Program-made: the position numbers and the translations under genes
In this document: positions 1 to 10,658 of the stretch, piece after piece
How the letters are laid out: each line of letters starts with the position of its first letter
How positions within the stretch are numbered: the stretch's first letter is position 1
Assembly (NCBI RefSeq): GCF_963678635.1
Contig: NC_087066.1
Location: forward strand, 39,331,223 to 39,395,222
From: Symsagittifera roscoffensis
Lineage: Eukaryota; Xenacoelomorpha; Acoela; Convolutidae
DNA length: 64,000 nt
Direction of reading: 5' to 3'
Notes under the pieces: model-generated
Databases searched by the model: none
Told to the model about the DNA's origin: nothing
Seen by the model: the letters and a program-made list of their open reading frames with translations, nothing else

Positions 1-646
1 GTTGGCCCATCGCATGCTTTGAGGTTTAATTAAAACTCATGATACAACTGATACCCTCAAACAAAAATTTTACTTTTACGGTCTTGTACAGGTTCATATT
101 CAGCTACTGAAAAGCATTGATCAGCGAAAGAAAACAAAAAACTATCATTTAAATTATTGATCAACAACAGAAAAATTTCAATTTAACTCAAAAAAAATTT
201 TCTCAGCCAAGTACTTTCTGAAACAGTTTTTTTTTCATCGTAAATTGAAATTGTGCTAAAATTGCAATTTAGTAGCAAGTAGATGCCCCATTTTAGTTTA
301 AAATCTGTTACCAAACTCGCTGTTTGAATGATGAATTTTTGCAGTGTTTGTTCCCTGGTCATTTTGTAAACATGTTGGCCTATGAGCTCGTGAAAAAACA
401 GCATGTAAAAGAAAATTCTAAGCTGCAATTAAAAAGTTTGAACTTCCTTAGGAGGTGGCTCAAGTTGATACTCCTTCAGTGCTAGTTTATCACACGATTA
501 GAGTATTTTGCAGCTTGCAACAAGCGTACTATGCCCCCACCCAAAAAAATGATATTCAAAAGCTTCACAAACTGGCAAGCAATAAAAAATATATAACATT
601 ATTGTTTCTAAGGACTATAACTTAAGCTGATTCTGATGCTTTTATA
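1..646. other. Non-coding stretch, no gene seen
   Basis: AT-rich sequence with poly-A and poly-T runs. Short reading frames on both strands have no codon-like composition and no splice context. I see no gene here. Confidence 0.5.
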
Positions 647-654
647 AATGGCTC

Positions 655-1086
655 CAGACAGAACTAGGAATTTATCGAGGGGTAGGGGGGGGGGGGGGGG
701 TCAAAACATTTTTGTCGACCTTTTTTTTCTAGGTTGACAAATAGATTTTCTGAGCTCTCCCAAATCACTATAAAGAGACCGTAATTAGACCAAATATTCT
801 GCACCGCAGGCAAATTTTTGAAAAATGCCAAAAAAAGGCGTTTTTAGGCAATTTTTAGGAAATTTTGACCAAAATTCGCGTTTTTTTGGCGCAAGCTCCC
901 CCCTCAAAGTTAGTATAGATTGGCGCCGAAGACGCCTTTAGAAAAATTTTAAGGTCAGTCAGCCAAAAATAGATATCTCAAAATAGTACAAAGGGGGACT
1001 CTTTGGGTCGGCAGGGGGTGGAATCCCTGAGGTGGGGGGAGGAGGGGGGCGTCCGCCCCCGCCCCCCCCCCCTAAATCCGCTACTG
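655..1086. mobile_element. hAT-like miniature element, copy 1
   Basis: One end begins CAGACAGAACTAGGAATTTA and the other ends CCTAAATCCGCTACTG, an imperfect terminal inverted repeat. The flanking octamers aatggctc (647-654) and aatggctt (1087-1094) look like an 8-bp target duplication with one change. The interior has G runs near 680-702 and mixed G and C runs near 1010-1070, and no coding capacity. Related copies lie at 1253, 32821, 46218 and 63258. Eight-bp duplications and CAG-type ends are known for hAT transposons; the assignment is inferred from that. Confidence 0.65.
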
Positions 1087-1252
1087 AATGGCTTAATACG
1101 GAAATCATCAAAACTTTGATTGGAGGTATACTAAAAACCGAAGACTTATTATCGAAGATCGATTCAATAAATTGAGTTTATTGATCCATTTATCTGTTTT
1201 TATACAGTCCAAAGATTATAAATTTATTTGTTGTTGTTTGGTTTGATAAGTC

Positions 1253-1761
1253 CAGGTGCGAATATGGCGGATTTTCAAAAAACCTATTTCAGGTCCCTCA
1301 AATTGATTTTTCGAGGTCTTCATAGCACTCTAAGATATTTGTTGCCAAGGTTTTGATTTTTTTGCGCGGCAGGCCTATTGTTTTTAAAAAATGGCCAATA
1401 AAATGCCGTTTTTGGCACATTGTGGAAGGTTTTGACAAACAAAAAAAAAACATTTTTTTGGCGCGTACTCCCCCTCAAAATTATTACACATTGGCTTCAA
1501 AGACGATTTAAGAAAAATTTCAAGAAAATCTTCAAAATTTTAGAAAAAAACTTCAACGATTTTAGAAGTTTTTTAAAAAACTTCAACCTCAAAATTATTA
1601 CATATTGGATTCAAAGACGACTTCAGAAAAACGTCAATAACTTCAAAAACAGACGTCGTTAATAGTACCGAATGGGGACCCTTCGGGTGGCGAGGGGATC
1701 TAAAATTTGAGAAATGGCGTGCGCCTTTTTACCCTCCCCCTCCCCCCTAAGCTCACCCCTT
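1253..1761. mobile_element. hAT-like miniature element, copy 2
   Basis: Starts CAGGTGCGAATATGGCGG and ends near CTAAGCTCACCCCTT. The same short sequence, gataagtc, lies on both sides (1245-1252 and 1762-1769), consistent with an 8-bp target duplication. The body shares the 'ggcgcgtactccccctcaaaa' type block and the 'gggtggcgaggg' block with copy 1. An internal segment is partly duplicated: the 'cctcaaaattattaca' block occurs near 1471 and 1588. It ends about 30 bases before a candidate exon. Confidence 0.55.
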
Positions 1762-1791
1762 GATAAGTCATTAATTGTGTGTTGATTTCAG

Positions 1792-2261
1792 TTCGCGAAG
1801 AAAGTGAGTGTTCTATCTAGTTATTCTATCTTGATATAAACTTTATCAAAAAGAAATTGAAAAAAAATCATAATAACTGATTATTAAATAAGTTTGAAAA
1901 AAGAGGCATTTGAAAAATTGTTTCATACCCACCCATGAACACATAACCGGGATAATCAGGAGCCTGAAAATGTAATTGCTGTTATGAGAATCACGGTCTA
2001 TAAAGATAAATATTTTTCAAAGAAACCAATAACTTTTATGGATAGAGAAATTCTTCAAGTATTAACTATTTACCATTCTTAACAGAGGACTACAGACCAG
2101 TGAATGCGCAGAAACGTCTGCCCTATGCATTCACCCACTTCCCCGCCTACTACAACTTGGCTATGCGGGAGCTGAAGGTGGATTTGAGCCCAGAGGGGAA
2201 CCATACTCTGAAGGACATCTACGCTGAGAACAGAGACGCCACCAGACTCAAGTCTCTATAG
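1792..2261 (+). CDS. C-terminal exons of an unidentified gene
   Basis: The last exon is 2086-2261. It follows a good acceptor (ttcttaacag), is GC-richer than its surroundings, and stays open until TAG at 2259-2261. It encodes about 58 residues beginning DYRPVNAQKRLPYAFTHFP and ending ATRLKSL. Upstream, 1792-1803 could be a 12-base microexon: acceptor gatttcag, donor AAA/gtgagt, phase matching the last exon. It would add RE-E-K before the DYRP segment. No upstream exon was recognised before 1792. I do not recognise the protein family. The coding call for the last exon is fairly strong; the microexon is tentative. Confidence 0.55.
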
Positions 2262-2623
2262 CATCATGGGCAGGGGGTTAAGGGGCAGGTGTAATGCATC
2301 AGGGGCAGGGGCGAGGGGATGATAGAGGAGGAGTACGGAGGAGAGGTTTCCGGGGAGTTAATCAGCTCTCAGACGTTTTGAAGCTAATTTAAGAGATCAA
2401 GTTTTACGTTGTCGACACAGACCCCTCCTCCTCCACCCCCTCCCCAAAAAAAAACGTTTGAAATTGCTTGAAATTTTAGTTTTGATCCATGAAATAACTG
2501 ACCAGCGATGCAGCTGTTTTGTCACAATAGTGTCTGTTTTGTGTTTTGGTTCACAACAGTTACACAACCGATAAATTTATTTATTCTATTAAAAAGAAAC
2601 CCCGTAAAAATTTCTGCATATCA

Positions 2624-3638
2624 GAAGAAAGCGAGGAATATATATATGCTCGGGGTATTTTTTCTGCAGACCAGTTTTTGGCTCTTTTTCCTTCCCCACC
2701 TGCAAATTTTCACTAGTACTTTCTCTGATCACATTGTCTAATCGTTACAAAAATTGACATGCGGATATGACAAACATAGTTGGTCTTCATACCTAACCAT
2801 GTAAAAACCCTCGTTACATCATAAAAATGATGCTTGTGTGAAGTAAGAAAAAAAGAAAGTGCCCAATCGTCTAAATAATTTTTCTCTCGGGGATGGATCC
2901 TGCCATCTTTGTGCTCTCAGTAAACATGCGCTAATCATTTCACTAATATGACTAACCGTTCCTCGTGAAGCAAGTCTAAGAAACTGCTTGTTTTATTCTT
3001 TGATGCTGAAAGTGTACAGCGCATTATTTACGCGTGGCGAAATATTCTGCCGTACAAAATTAGTCCAGTTTGAATGAGGCAAGCTAATTGGACTTTTTAA
3101 TTCAGTACACGGCTCTAAATAAAACACTTAATATTTGATCTTATCAAATAATGGGCCAGTTAATAGGCAGTCGGAACATTCAAAGCTTTGCCCTGATGCA
3201 GAATGACTTGTCTTTTTATTCATAATAATTTTTCGTCGACTAATTATTTTTCAGACCTTTCCATATAAGTAAACAAGACTGCTCGCATACCAAGGCAAAG
3301 CCCTGAATGTTCCGACTGCCCCTTAGTTGGTATCCAACAATTTTTGTTTTATAAAACTTTGATGAATTATAAATTTTGAAGTGCCAATATCAAATTTTAA
3401 GAATCAATACCAAAATGTGAGTGGGTTTAAATTGACCAATCAGTTTACCTCAATTCAATTTTGAATGCCTTATTAACTCGAGCGTTGAAACTGTTATTTC
3501 TCAATCGAGCACTGTGATTCTTGTGCTAGTGGCAAGCATACTCCACCGTTTTCTGGGTTGATACTATACGCAGGAAACATTTGTAAAAATTGGTCTTAAG
3601 AAAACACCCCGAGCATGTATATTCGTTACTTTCTTCAT
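2624..3638. mobile_element. Foldback element with 'GCTCGGGGT' ends
   Basis: The left end (gaagaaagcgaggaatatat, then atgctcggggt) is mirrored by the right end (accccgagcatgtatattcg, then ttactttcttc). Inside, a second inverted pair around 3166-3205 and 3282-3325 carries ggcagtcggaacattca and its complement, with a 'gggcttcgccc'-type hairpin. The same terminal and internal modules occur in the elements at 8942-10274 and 28355-28752, so this is a family. No transposase frame is seen. Confidence 0.6.
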
Positions 3639-3913
3639 AACAAAAACAAAAAAAAACAATAGCAGTTGAGTAATTTTTGAAGCCGAATGAATTTTAAGAC
3701 AAAATTATCATCGATCGTCCAAATTTAGATCCCGTTAAAGGGCAGCAAAAATTTGCGCACAACAAACGGTACTTCAAATTTAAATTTTTTTAGTTAAAAA
3801 ACTTTTATCTACTACGAAAAACACCAACATAAGAGCTAGTGGGTACCTTTCATACCTCCATCAACCTCTGCTTTGATTAAAACGTTTGCCCGGCACATTT
3901 ATTTGACATTCAG

Positions 3914-6305
3914 GGGCTCGAAGTACCCGATGAGGTTTCCAGGGGTGAACTGGATCGGCCACAAGACAGCCAAGAAGGGATTCCACATTGACAAGCCAAA
4001 CTTTGGAAACTGCTCAAGTAAACACGCGACTAGCTTAATCAAACTCGAATACTCATTTTGTAAAGCTATAAATCATCCCGGTTTTTGTGTCGAAACGCTA
4101 TAGACGAACAGTAGTGGCAAAAGTATGTCCAATATTACGTCTATATATATATATATCTGAAAGTTTGGGCTTATTCATCACCTTTCATCAAAAAAACTGT
4201 TTTTTTTTCTTTTGTGCGGGGGATTACAGTTGCTTCATCAATGCAAATACCTCAGATGAACTCAAACCTTCCATCTGCATAAAATAAATCCATTCAAAAC
4301 TAAGAGTTCAATTTTGATCATAGGATTGTCCACAAGTAGAATGGCAACTGACGCGGCCAAGGGCAAACTATGTATCTATGCGGCCTTAAATAGAGTCTAC
4401 CCGATAGAGGAGGACAGTTTGCAGATGCAGTGCTATACCAGGGAGGCCAAAGGGTCTGAACACTTCCAGTGGGTGAAGAACGGAAGGGGGCTCAAGTTCA
4501 CATTCTTTCCACCTTCTATTGTAGTTAGGAGTAAGCCGTGAATTTTGACCAATTTTGATTCGCATTCTGTTTTTTTTTAGTCCGCGTTCGAATTTTCATA
4601 TAAATTGCACAAAGCGAACAAACATTTTACTTGTAAAAATTCGCAGCTGGGGGAGCCAAAAACATTTCTCTCTTGAAATTTACTTCATGTACTTTGATAT
4701 ATTGTACAATTTGAATAATTTTTTAAAACTGTAAACAAAATTACTTAATACTTTGCTGTGTACTAAATACTTTCATATCCCCTATCGCTTTATTGCCTAT
4801 GTTCAACATTTAACAAAACTTGGTATCAATATCAGTATTGCAGAAGAGTTAGATCGCACAATAGATATAAATTGAGATCAATCTCAAAACCGTTTCACTG
4901 TATTGACAGACGCGACCTTCCCCCGCACCTCAAACTCAAATACACACACTCACATACATCTATACACTCTGCACTATTAAAAAGGAGTACAGTTCGTTAA
5001 AATTTGAACTATACCACCTTTTATTGATGATTAAATAAGAGTAGAGAAGAAAAGATATCGAAAAAAAAACGGGTAAGAATTAAATGCTTAGAGGATCATG
5101 CCAACTATTTCCTAATCGGTACCTTTTAGTAAACAATGGTGGCCAGTCAATAAGCAGAATGGTCTAAGAGCATAATGGGTCCAAGAGCAGAAAAACAGAA
5201 AAATATTAGTTTTTACAAGCTAATCCGTACATTAATTATAAGATTTGTCAATATTACCAAACAAACGAATATTTCATGCATAATTTGGTCATTTTAATCA
5301 ACATTTAAAAAAAAAATTTCAATCAAAAAACTTAATGAAATAATCAATTCATGCATAAATTTTGCAATTTCTAGGTGTTTTTGACAATTCTAGGAAAAAT
5401 TTCATCAATTAGCCCATATAAACTTAAAAAAAGTCAATATTTTTCTGTTTTTCTGCTCTTGGACCCATTCTGCACTTGAACAATTCTGCTTATTGCTCCG
5501 CCGCCGTAAATAATGTATATTCCATACAGAGCTGATTAAACTAAACTAGTAACAATATGCACAATTCGACCTTTTAACTTAGTTCTTGCTTGGGAGAAAA
5601 ACAGCAAGATCTCAGTATATAAGTGGGTGCCGGACATCAAGCCGACGGGACTTCAAGCCGAATCGTAAAATTAGGGACTTCAAGTCGAAAATTTTCTCTC
5701 CAAGTCATGAAATATGATTAATTTGAAAATTTTTTCGAAGAATTACCAATTTCATGATCTTTATTCGGTAATTATTAGCGTTTTCATTAAGTTTAAGCCT
5801 CCAAATGATGTTTAGGAAAGTTGAAAAATAAAACACGGTTGAAGGTAATTTTCTTGTCTATATTTATGCATTTCAAAAACCGGCTGATATTATTAACGGA
5901 TGCCAATCCCAAGTGATTCATTGTCATAAATAACGCTTATTATGGAGTAAAATAACCTATGATTTTGACAAGCAACGTTTTACAGATGAAAAAATAATGA
6001 TTTGAGGTGCTTGTAAAGTTTAATTTTCGGCCTGAAGTCCCTTCGGCTTGAAGTCCCGTCGGCTTGTTGTCCTAGACCCTATATAAGTATACTTATATCC
6101 AGGAAACCAAATATAACACTAATTTAATTTCAAATTTTGTATCAATTCTTCAGAGAACTTCTTCAACTTTGGCATCCATTCTAAGAATAGAGCGAGCATT
6201 GACAAGTTCCAGGCACCAGGAGTCGCAGTCTTCATAGAGAACATCCGCATCAACTTCACTTACGCAGTTCAGTGTAGATACAAAAAAGGCATCCAACAGT
6301 TTTAG
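3914..6305 (+). CDS. Ig-like domain gene, three exons, partial
   Basis: Three exons join in phase: 3914-4017 (acceptor attcag, donor CTCAA/gtaaac), 4324-4530 (acceptor gatcatag, donor AGGA/gtaagc) and 6154-6305 (acceptor attcttcag, stop TAG 6303-6305). The middle exon holds IEEDSLQMQCYTREAKGSEH followed by FQWVKNGRGLKF. A Cys about 13 residues before a Trp in a W-x-K-N-G context is typical of immunoglobulin B and C strands. The third exon holds VFIENIRINFTYAVQC, which resembles strands E and F with the second Cys. First-exon residues (KYPMRFPGVNWIGHK) were not placed in a family. The start codon and any signal peptide are upstream and not found. The Ig assignment is inference from motif spacing only. 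Confidence 0.5.
5134..5506. mobile_element. Inverted-repeat element (AATAAGCAGAAT family)
   Basis: The left arm at 5134-5210 (caatggtggccagtcaataa, then gcagaatgg and gggtccaagagcagaaaaac) is repeated in reverse at 5430-5506. Arms are roughly 70 bases with a few mismatches, and the interior is AT-rich. TAAA flanks both sides (5130-5133 and 5507-5510), a possible short target duplication. It lies in an intron of the Ig-like gene. Confidence 0.6.
5625..6079. mobile_element. TIR element with 9-bp target duplication
   Basis: Begins gggtgccggacatcaagccg and ends in the reverse complement of gggtctaggacaacaagccg. TATATAAGT flanks both ends exactly (5616-5624 and 6080-6088), a 9-bp target duplication. 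Each arm carries iterated GGGACTTCAAGCCGA-like blocks: three on the left (one diverged to AGTCGAA) and three on the right. Nine-bp duplications with long inverted repeats are characteristic of Mutator-like elements; no transposase is present. It is intronic in the Ig-like gene. Confidence 0.75.
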
Positions 6306-6462
6306 ACTCGCTATTTAAGTTCTGTTATTTTTTAAACGTTGTCTAGAAAACAAATGAAAAGCCTGATTTTTCCTAAAATTTTTATTAGATGGCAAAACAG
6401 ACAGTACAAAAAATCACCAAAAAACTTGGCCTTGAAAAGCAATATACGCTCAAACTAATAAT

Positions 6463-6550
6463 GGATCTACTTAAAAATCTCTCCCCCCCCTATTGTACCT
6501 ACTACAGAATCTCCCCCTTTCTTGAAAAGGGGGAGATTGTTAAGTAGATC
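6463..6550. repeat. C/G-tract palindrome
   Basis: gatctacttaaaaatctctc plus a C run on the left pairs with a G run plus gagattgttaagtagatc on the right. Inside, aatctccccctttc pairs again with gaaaagggggagatt, so the DNA can fold in two alternative ways. No coding content. Confidence 0.6.
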
Positions 6551-6707
6551 TTAATAATTTGCACAAAGTTAGAGTGCGATTGGTTTTTAAAAAAAGGATG
6601 AAATCGTTCAAAACTTTAATCAAAAATATCGACTCGAATATTATAATACGCAGTGAAAAAATTCAGCTCGTCCGAGCGAGTCTAACATAACTGTGGATGC
6701 CAAACAG

Positions 6708-6892
6708 CTGTAGCAATGTGTCCGGAATTGGAAAATTTGGGCGATGAGCTGTGTTATTCTAACCATGGGGGGTTCCTTGTCGTGTTTGGAATCCGAGCTT
6801 CAGACGAGGATATTGAACGAGTGTTGGGACCTGCTCCATCACCTCCGCCTCCTTCGACAACAGCCCCGATGCCTACCACGACAACTCCATAG
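6708..6892 (+). CDS. Candidate exon with Pro/Thr-rich C-terminus
   Basis: After the acceptor atgccaaacag, one frame is open to TAG at 6890-6892. It encodes about 60 residues: MCPELENLGDELCYSNHGG, then FLVFGIRASDEDIERVLG, then a low-complexity tail rich in Pro and Thr. The entry phase fits an alternative donor at 6273/6274 (CAGT/gtagat) in the last exon of the Ig-like gene, which would replace that gene's C-terminus. That donor would remove the putative second Ig cysteine, so the joining is uncertain. It could also be a separate gene's exon. Confidence 0.4.
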
Positions 6893-7155
6893 GACGAACA
6901 AATCTTGTATAAACTTTTTGTCGAGATGGTCGATCTGATTGTTGTTTTACAACTTGAAAATTGCATTTTTAAAAAATTGATTTAACAAGCGAATATTACA
7001 CTGCTGAATTTAATTATCAGGACGCAGTTAATTAACTCAAATAATTGTCTCTCGTTTTTCTCAAACTGGATTACATTCAGACTCAATAGGATGTTACAAT
7101 CAAATATTCACTAAGAAAATAGCCAGACTGTACATTATCCCGAGTTATCTAGCCA

Positions 7156-7442
7156 ATGGACAAACCTGGAGATCCTGGAAGGAGCCGTCTAGTTAACCTG
7201 GGCGGGAATTCAAAGCTCTTAAAACAATCTTCAACTAAGATACACCTCTGTAAACTTTTGGTGTTTCAACTTAGCTTATCGACGTATGAACAAAACAATG
7301 TTATCTGTTTTTAGGACAGAAGAAAACTTGGAAACCCAGGCCTGGAAACCTGCTAGGAACCGTTCCAGGATATCAAGGAAAGAGAAGGTTTTTCAAAAAG
7401 TTTTGCACACGTCGGCTTTTGTTTGGAAGATATTGTAAATAA
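7156..7442 (+). CDS. Candidate 3' exon region, Lys/Arg-rich
   Basis: An ATG at 7156 opens MDKPGDPGRSRLVNLGG and continues to a possible donor at 7249/7250. A second exon after gtttttag at 7314 reads QKKTWKPRPGNLLGTVPG and then a basic tail ending GRYCK with TAA at 7440-7442. AATAAA overlaps that stop (7438-7443), as expected of a transcript 3' end. Direct joining of the two pieces creates a stop at the junction, so the model is incomplete. The product is not recognised. Confidence 0.25.
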
Positions 7443-7959
7443 ATACTCAATATAAATCCCATGATTATATTGACGAGCAATTGAAAAATTCATGTTTTTT
7501 GTTCTTTTGAAAACAAAAACTGACTTTTGAATCTATTGGCATTTCGTTTTTACTATTTTGCAAACGATAAAGCTTGATTCCAAATACAGTTTTCTCTAGG
7601 TTTTCTATAGGTTTCTCTAGCTCCTTTTGTATGTCAAAAAATTATGTAATTACAAATCCGAAAAAAAGCATCAATTGATACGTTTCCAAATTAAATTAAA
7701 ATTTAATATGAAGATATTTTTCTTAATTGTAAAATTTGGCTGCATGCTGCCTTGCATTTGATTATTACATTAATCAAAATTCATATATACGACTATACAT
7801 ATTTATGACTGATATGCATATGTATCACTGATCAATACATATATATGACTTATATTATGGGTACAAAACCTCATTAATTGGTTTACCTGAAAAACCGTCT
7901 TTTCAATTTGAGGTCTTGAAAGCGTAACTTTTGGGTTACTCAACAAAATATAACTCTGA

Positions 7960-8365
7960 TCCAAGTTTGTCCAAAGTTTAAGTATAATTCTTTGAAAAAA
8001 CTTGAACTTTGATTCTAGTCAAGTTCCTTTTTTTAAAACTAAAATCAAGGCTAACTCCACTATCGAACAGCGAAAGTGTATAGTTCACAAAAACGTGATC
8101 GATTTCGAATTTTGAAAATGGAGTTCATTTATCAGATTTCGCAGCTAAAAACAAACTTTTACCTGGTATTACAGTCTTCTCAAATGAATTAAGTTTATCA
8201 AAATGTGTCAATCATGAACTGTGCTAAAAATTTCAAGAATTTTAAGGCTTTATATATTTTTGAGAAAATCGAAAGCTGAGAACTTTAAGAAAAAAAAACA
8301 AGTCAGTATGTTTTTCTGTTTACCTGCTTTCGTTAACTTTTTTCCAACTGCATGTTGGCAATGGT
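7960..8365 (-). repeat. SINE-like family A, inverted copy
   Basis: Contains ctccactatcgaacagcgaa, the complement of the family's 'gctgttcgatagtggag' block. It ends at ccaactgcatgttgg, the complement of the 'ccaacagacagttgg' block. This is the only family A copy seen in this orientation. Confidence 0.6.
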
Positions 8366-8941
8366 TTAATTGTTGAAAGCTTTCGTATGATACACATTTG
8401 TGGAAAAAAGAGCATTGCACTTGAATGAAAAGCTTGAATCCTGTTCAGATGGTTTGAAGAATTGATTTTGCTTTACGTAGATTTTGTATTGAAAATTTCG
8501 TGTAATGAATTGAAGTTGTTCTAGTAGATGATTAAAAAACTGCATATTTTTTCAATTGTATAAAACGTTCGCTAATTTCGCAAATTAATCAGACCAATTC
8601 TTGTTTAAAAAAACAGCCTCGAGCACAAATTTTTCATCATTTGATCCCCAAATTGGAATAGAAACCTTACATTTCAACAAAATGAAAAGATGAGCACAAA
8701 CGTAACATTTTATATTGTTGGTTGCCCACCCAAAATTTTTTTTTATTACTGATGAATTATTTCTATTGTTCAGATGAATTTCTTGCCTTCAAGTTTATTT
8801 ATGGAAAATTTTCTTTTGTATTCTTCCAATTCAATTTAAGATAAAGTGGGTGGTTGATCGAATTTAATAGCTGAAGTATGAACTGCAGTAAGCAAAAACT
8901 TTAACGGTTGATTGTCGACAAAACTCAAATTGAACATTATT
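8366..8941. other. Non-coding stretch, no gene seen
   Basis: AT-rich sequence with homopolymer runs. No supported exon and no repeat shared elsewhere in the window was recognised. Confidence 0.45.
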
Positions 8942-10274
8942 GTTCCGACTTTCGATACGAAAGTAACGGAATATTTGTGCTCGGGTGGTTTTTTTTTCTT
9001 CAGACAAATTTGACTTTTTAAGTAGCCATTTCTGACATTACTTTTTTATATCACTCAAAAGGTATTGTTGTCCTGAGCTTAAAAATTGATAAAAGATTAC
9101 ACCTGTGATCAATTTTCGCAAATTTATGGAGGTGTAAAGATTGCCATTTTGGCCAATTTGGGACAATTAACGCGATATTTATTCCGTGCTTTTAACGCCT
9201 GATGCAAGACTTAATCCGTCTTATAAATTGGTTCAAAGAAGTTTATATGCCATCATTGATTTGTTAATAGGAGCAAAATTTATCACTTTTGGACGTGTAA
9301 ATTTTTTAATTATATTTTATTACATTTAAATTTTCATGTTATCACAGCTCCATAGACCTTAAAAGGCAGTCGTAACATCCAGGGCTTCGCCCTCATACGA
9401 GCAACCTTGTTTTATTAAAATTTCGTGTCATGAATTGCGCATTTTGGCGTTCTCTTAAAATGATGACTATTAAAACGAAACATGATGATTCTTAACTCAA
9501 ATTGTACAGCCGATAAACAAAAAATTGCAAAACCGATTAGATTGCATGCCGTAAGATGTATTGTGGATTAGACAAGTATGGTTAAATAGACAAAAACAAA
9601 TAATACGATGGTCAGGCAATAATTAATCTGACAGAAACTCAATCGAAGGTCAGAAAACCTCAAAAACGACAATATTTTTTTTTATTTCCATTTGCGAAAA
9701 ACGTATGAATAAAGTACCACGTACAATCATAGTTACAAGAAGATAACAAGACTGCTCGTATCAGGGCGAAGCCCTGAATGTTCCGACTGCCTTTTAAGGT
9801 CTATGGAGCAGTGATAACATTAAAAATATAAAGGTAATAAAAAAAATTTAAAAGTTTTTTTTAAAAAAAAATTGAGATTTTTTGTGAAAACATCACCCCA
9901 CACGTCATATTAAGTACAAAGTGATAAATTTTGCTCCTATTAACAAATCAATTATGGCATATAAGCTTCCTTGAACCAATTTGGAACAATTTATAAGACG
10001 GATTAAATCTCGCATACGCCTTAATAGCGCAAAATTAATCGCGCGTTAATTGTCCCAAATTGGCCACAATGGCAATCTTTACAACCCCATAAATTTACGA
10101 AAAATAATCACAGGTGTAATATCTTTTCAAATTTAAGCTCAGGACAACAATACCTTTTGAATGATATAAATTAGTCCCGTCAGAAATACTAGTTAAAAAT
10201 TCGAAATTTGTCTGAATAGAAAAAACTCACCCCGAGCACAAATATTCCGTTACTTTCGTATCGAAAGTCAGAAC
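8942..10274. mobile_element. Long foldback element with palindromic termini
   Basis: Two arms of about 480-540 bases (8942-9418 and 9738-10274) are inverted copies around a ~320-base centre. The outer ends read gttccgactttcgatacgaa and the mirrored ttcgtatcgaaagtcagaac. The tip contains a self-palindrome, CTTTCGTATCGAAAG, followed by the 'gctcggg' block. Inner arm ends carry ggcagtcgtaacatccaggg and a 'gggcttcgccct' hairpin. The right arm has an extra ~70 bases near 9830-9900. No reading frame in it looks like a transposase. Confidence 0.75.
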
Positions 10275-10658
10275 AACAAGACGGAGAATTAAACTTTGAC
10301 CGTTTGTTTTCGTACAGAAATAATTTTCATTGTGGCTACTTTTCAATGTAATTCTACGGTAGGTCGTTTGAGGGGTAATTGTACTATTAATTCGACTCAT
10401 TAGTTGGCACCAGGAACGAGTTAGGTCGATTTGTGCTTTCTTAATTAAAAACACGGTTAATTCTATGATAGGCTGGTACCTTGAAAAAAAACCAGTTTCC
10501 TTGAGAATAAGGCCAGTAGGGGATGTAGTTAGGGGGGTCGAAATAAAGGTCTTTATAGTAAACTGAACGATAATTTAAAAAAAAAAAATACCTCCCTCGG
10601 TAAAATCCTAGATCATTTCATGGTGGCAATTATGGTTTATTAGATTGATGAAATTTGT
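10275..10658. other. Spacer between foldback element and tandem array
   Basis: No supported gene. The sequence immediately left of 10659 does not resemble the sequence left of the later unit starts, so 10659 marks the left edge of the array. Confidence 0.5.

Noticed and set aside
4087-4287. GDYSCFINANTSDE, resembling an Ig F-G strand, as an extra exon
   Set aside because: No donor follows before the stop, and the phase does not fit between the flanking exons, which join each other directly. Probably coincidence or a relic.
6754-6966. Minus-strand frame with a Gly/Val-rich stretch
   Set aside because: It is the antisense of the Pro/Thr-rich plus-strand exon.
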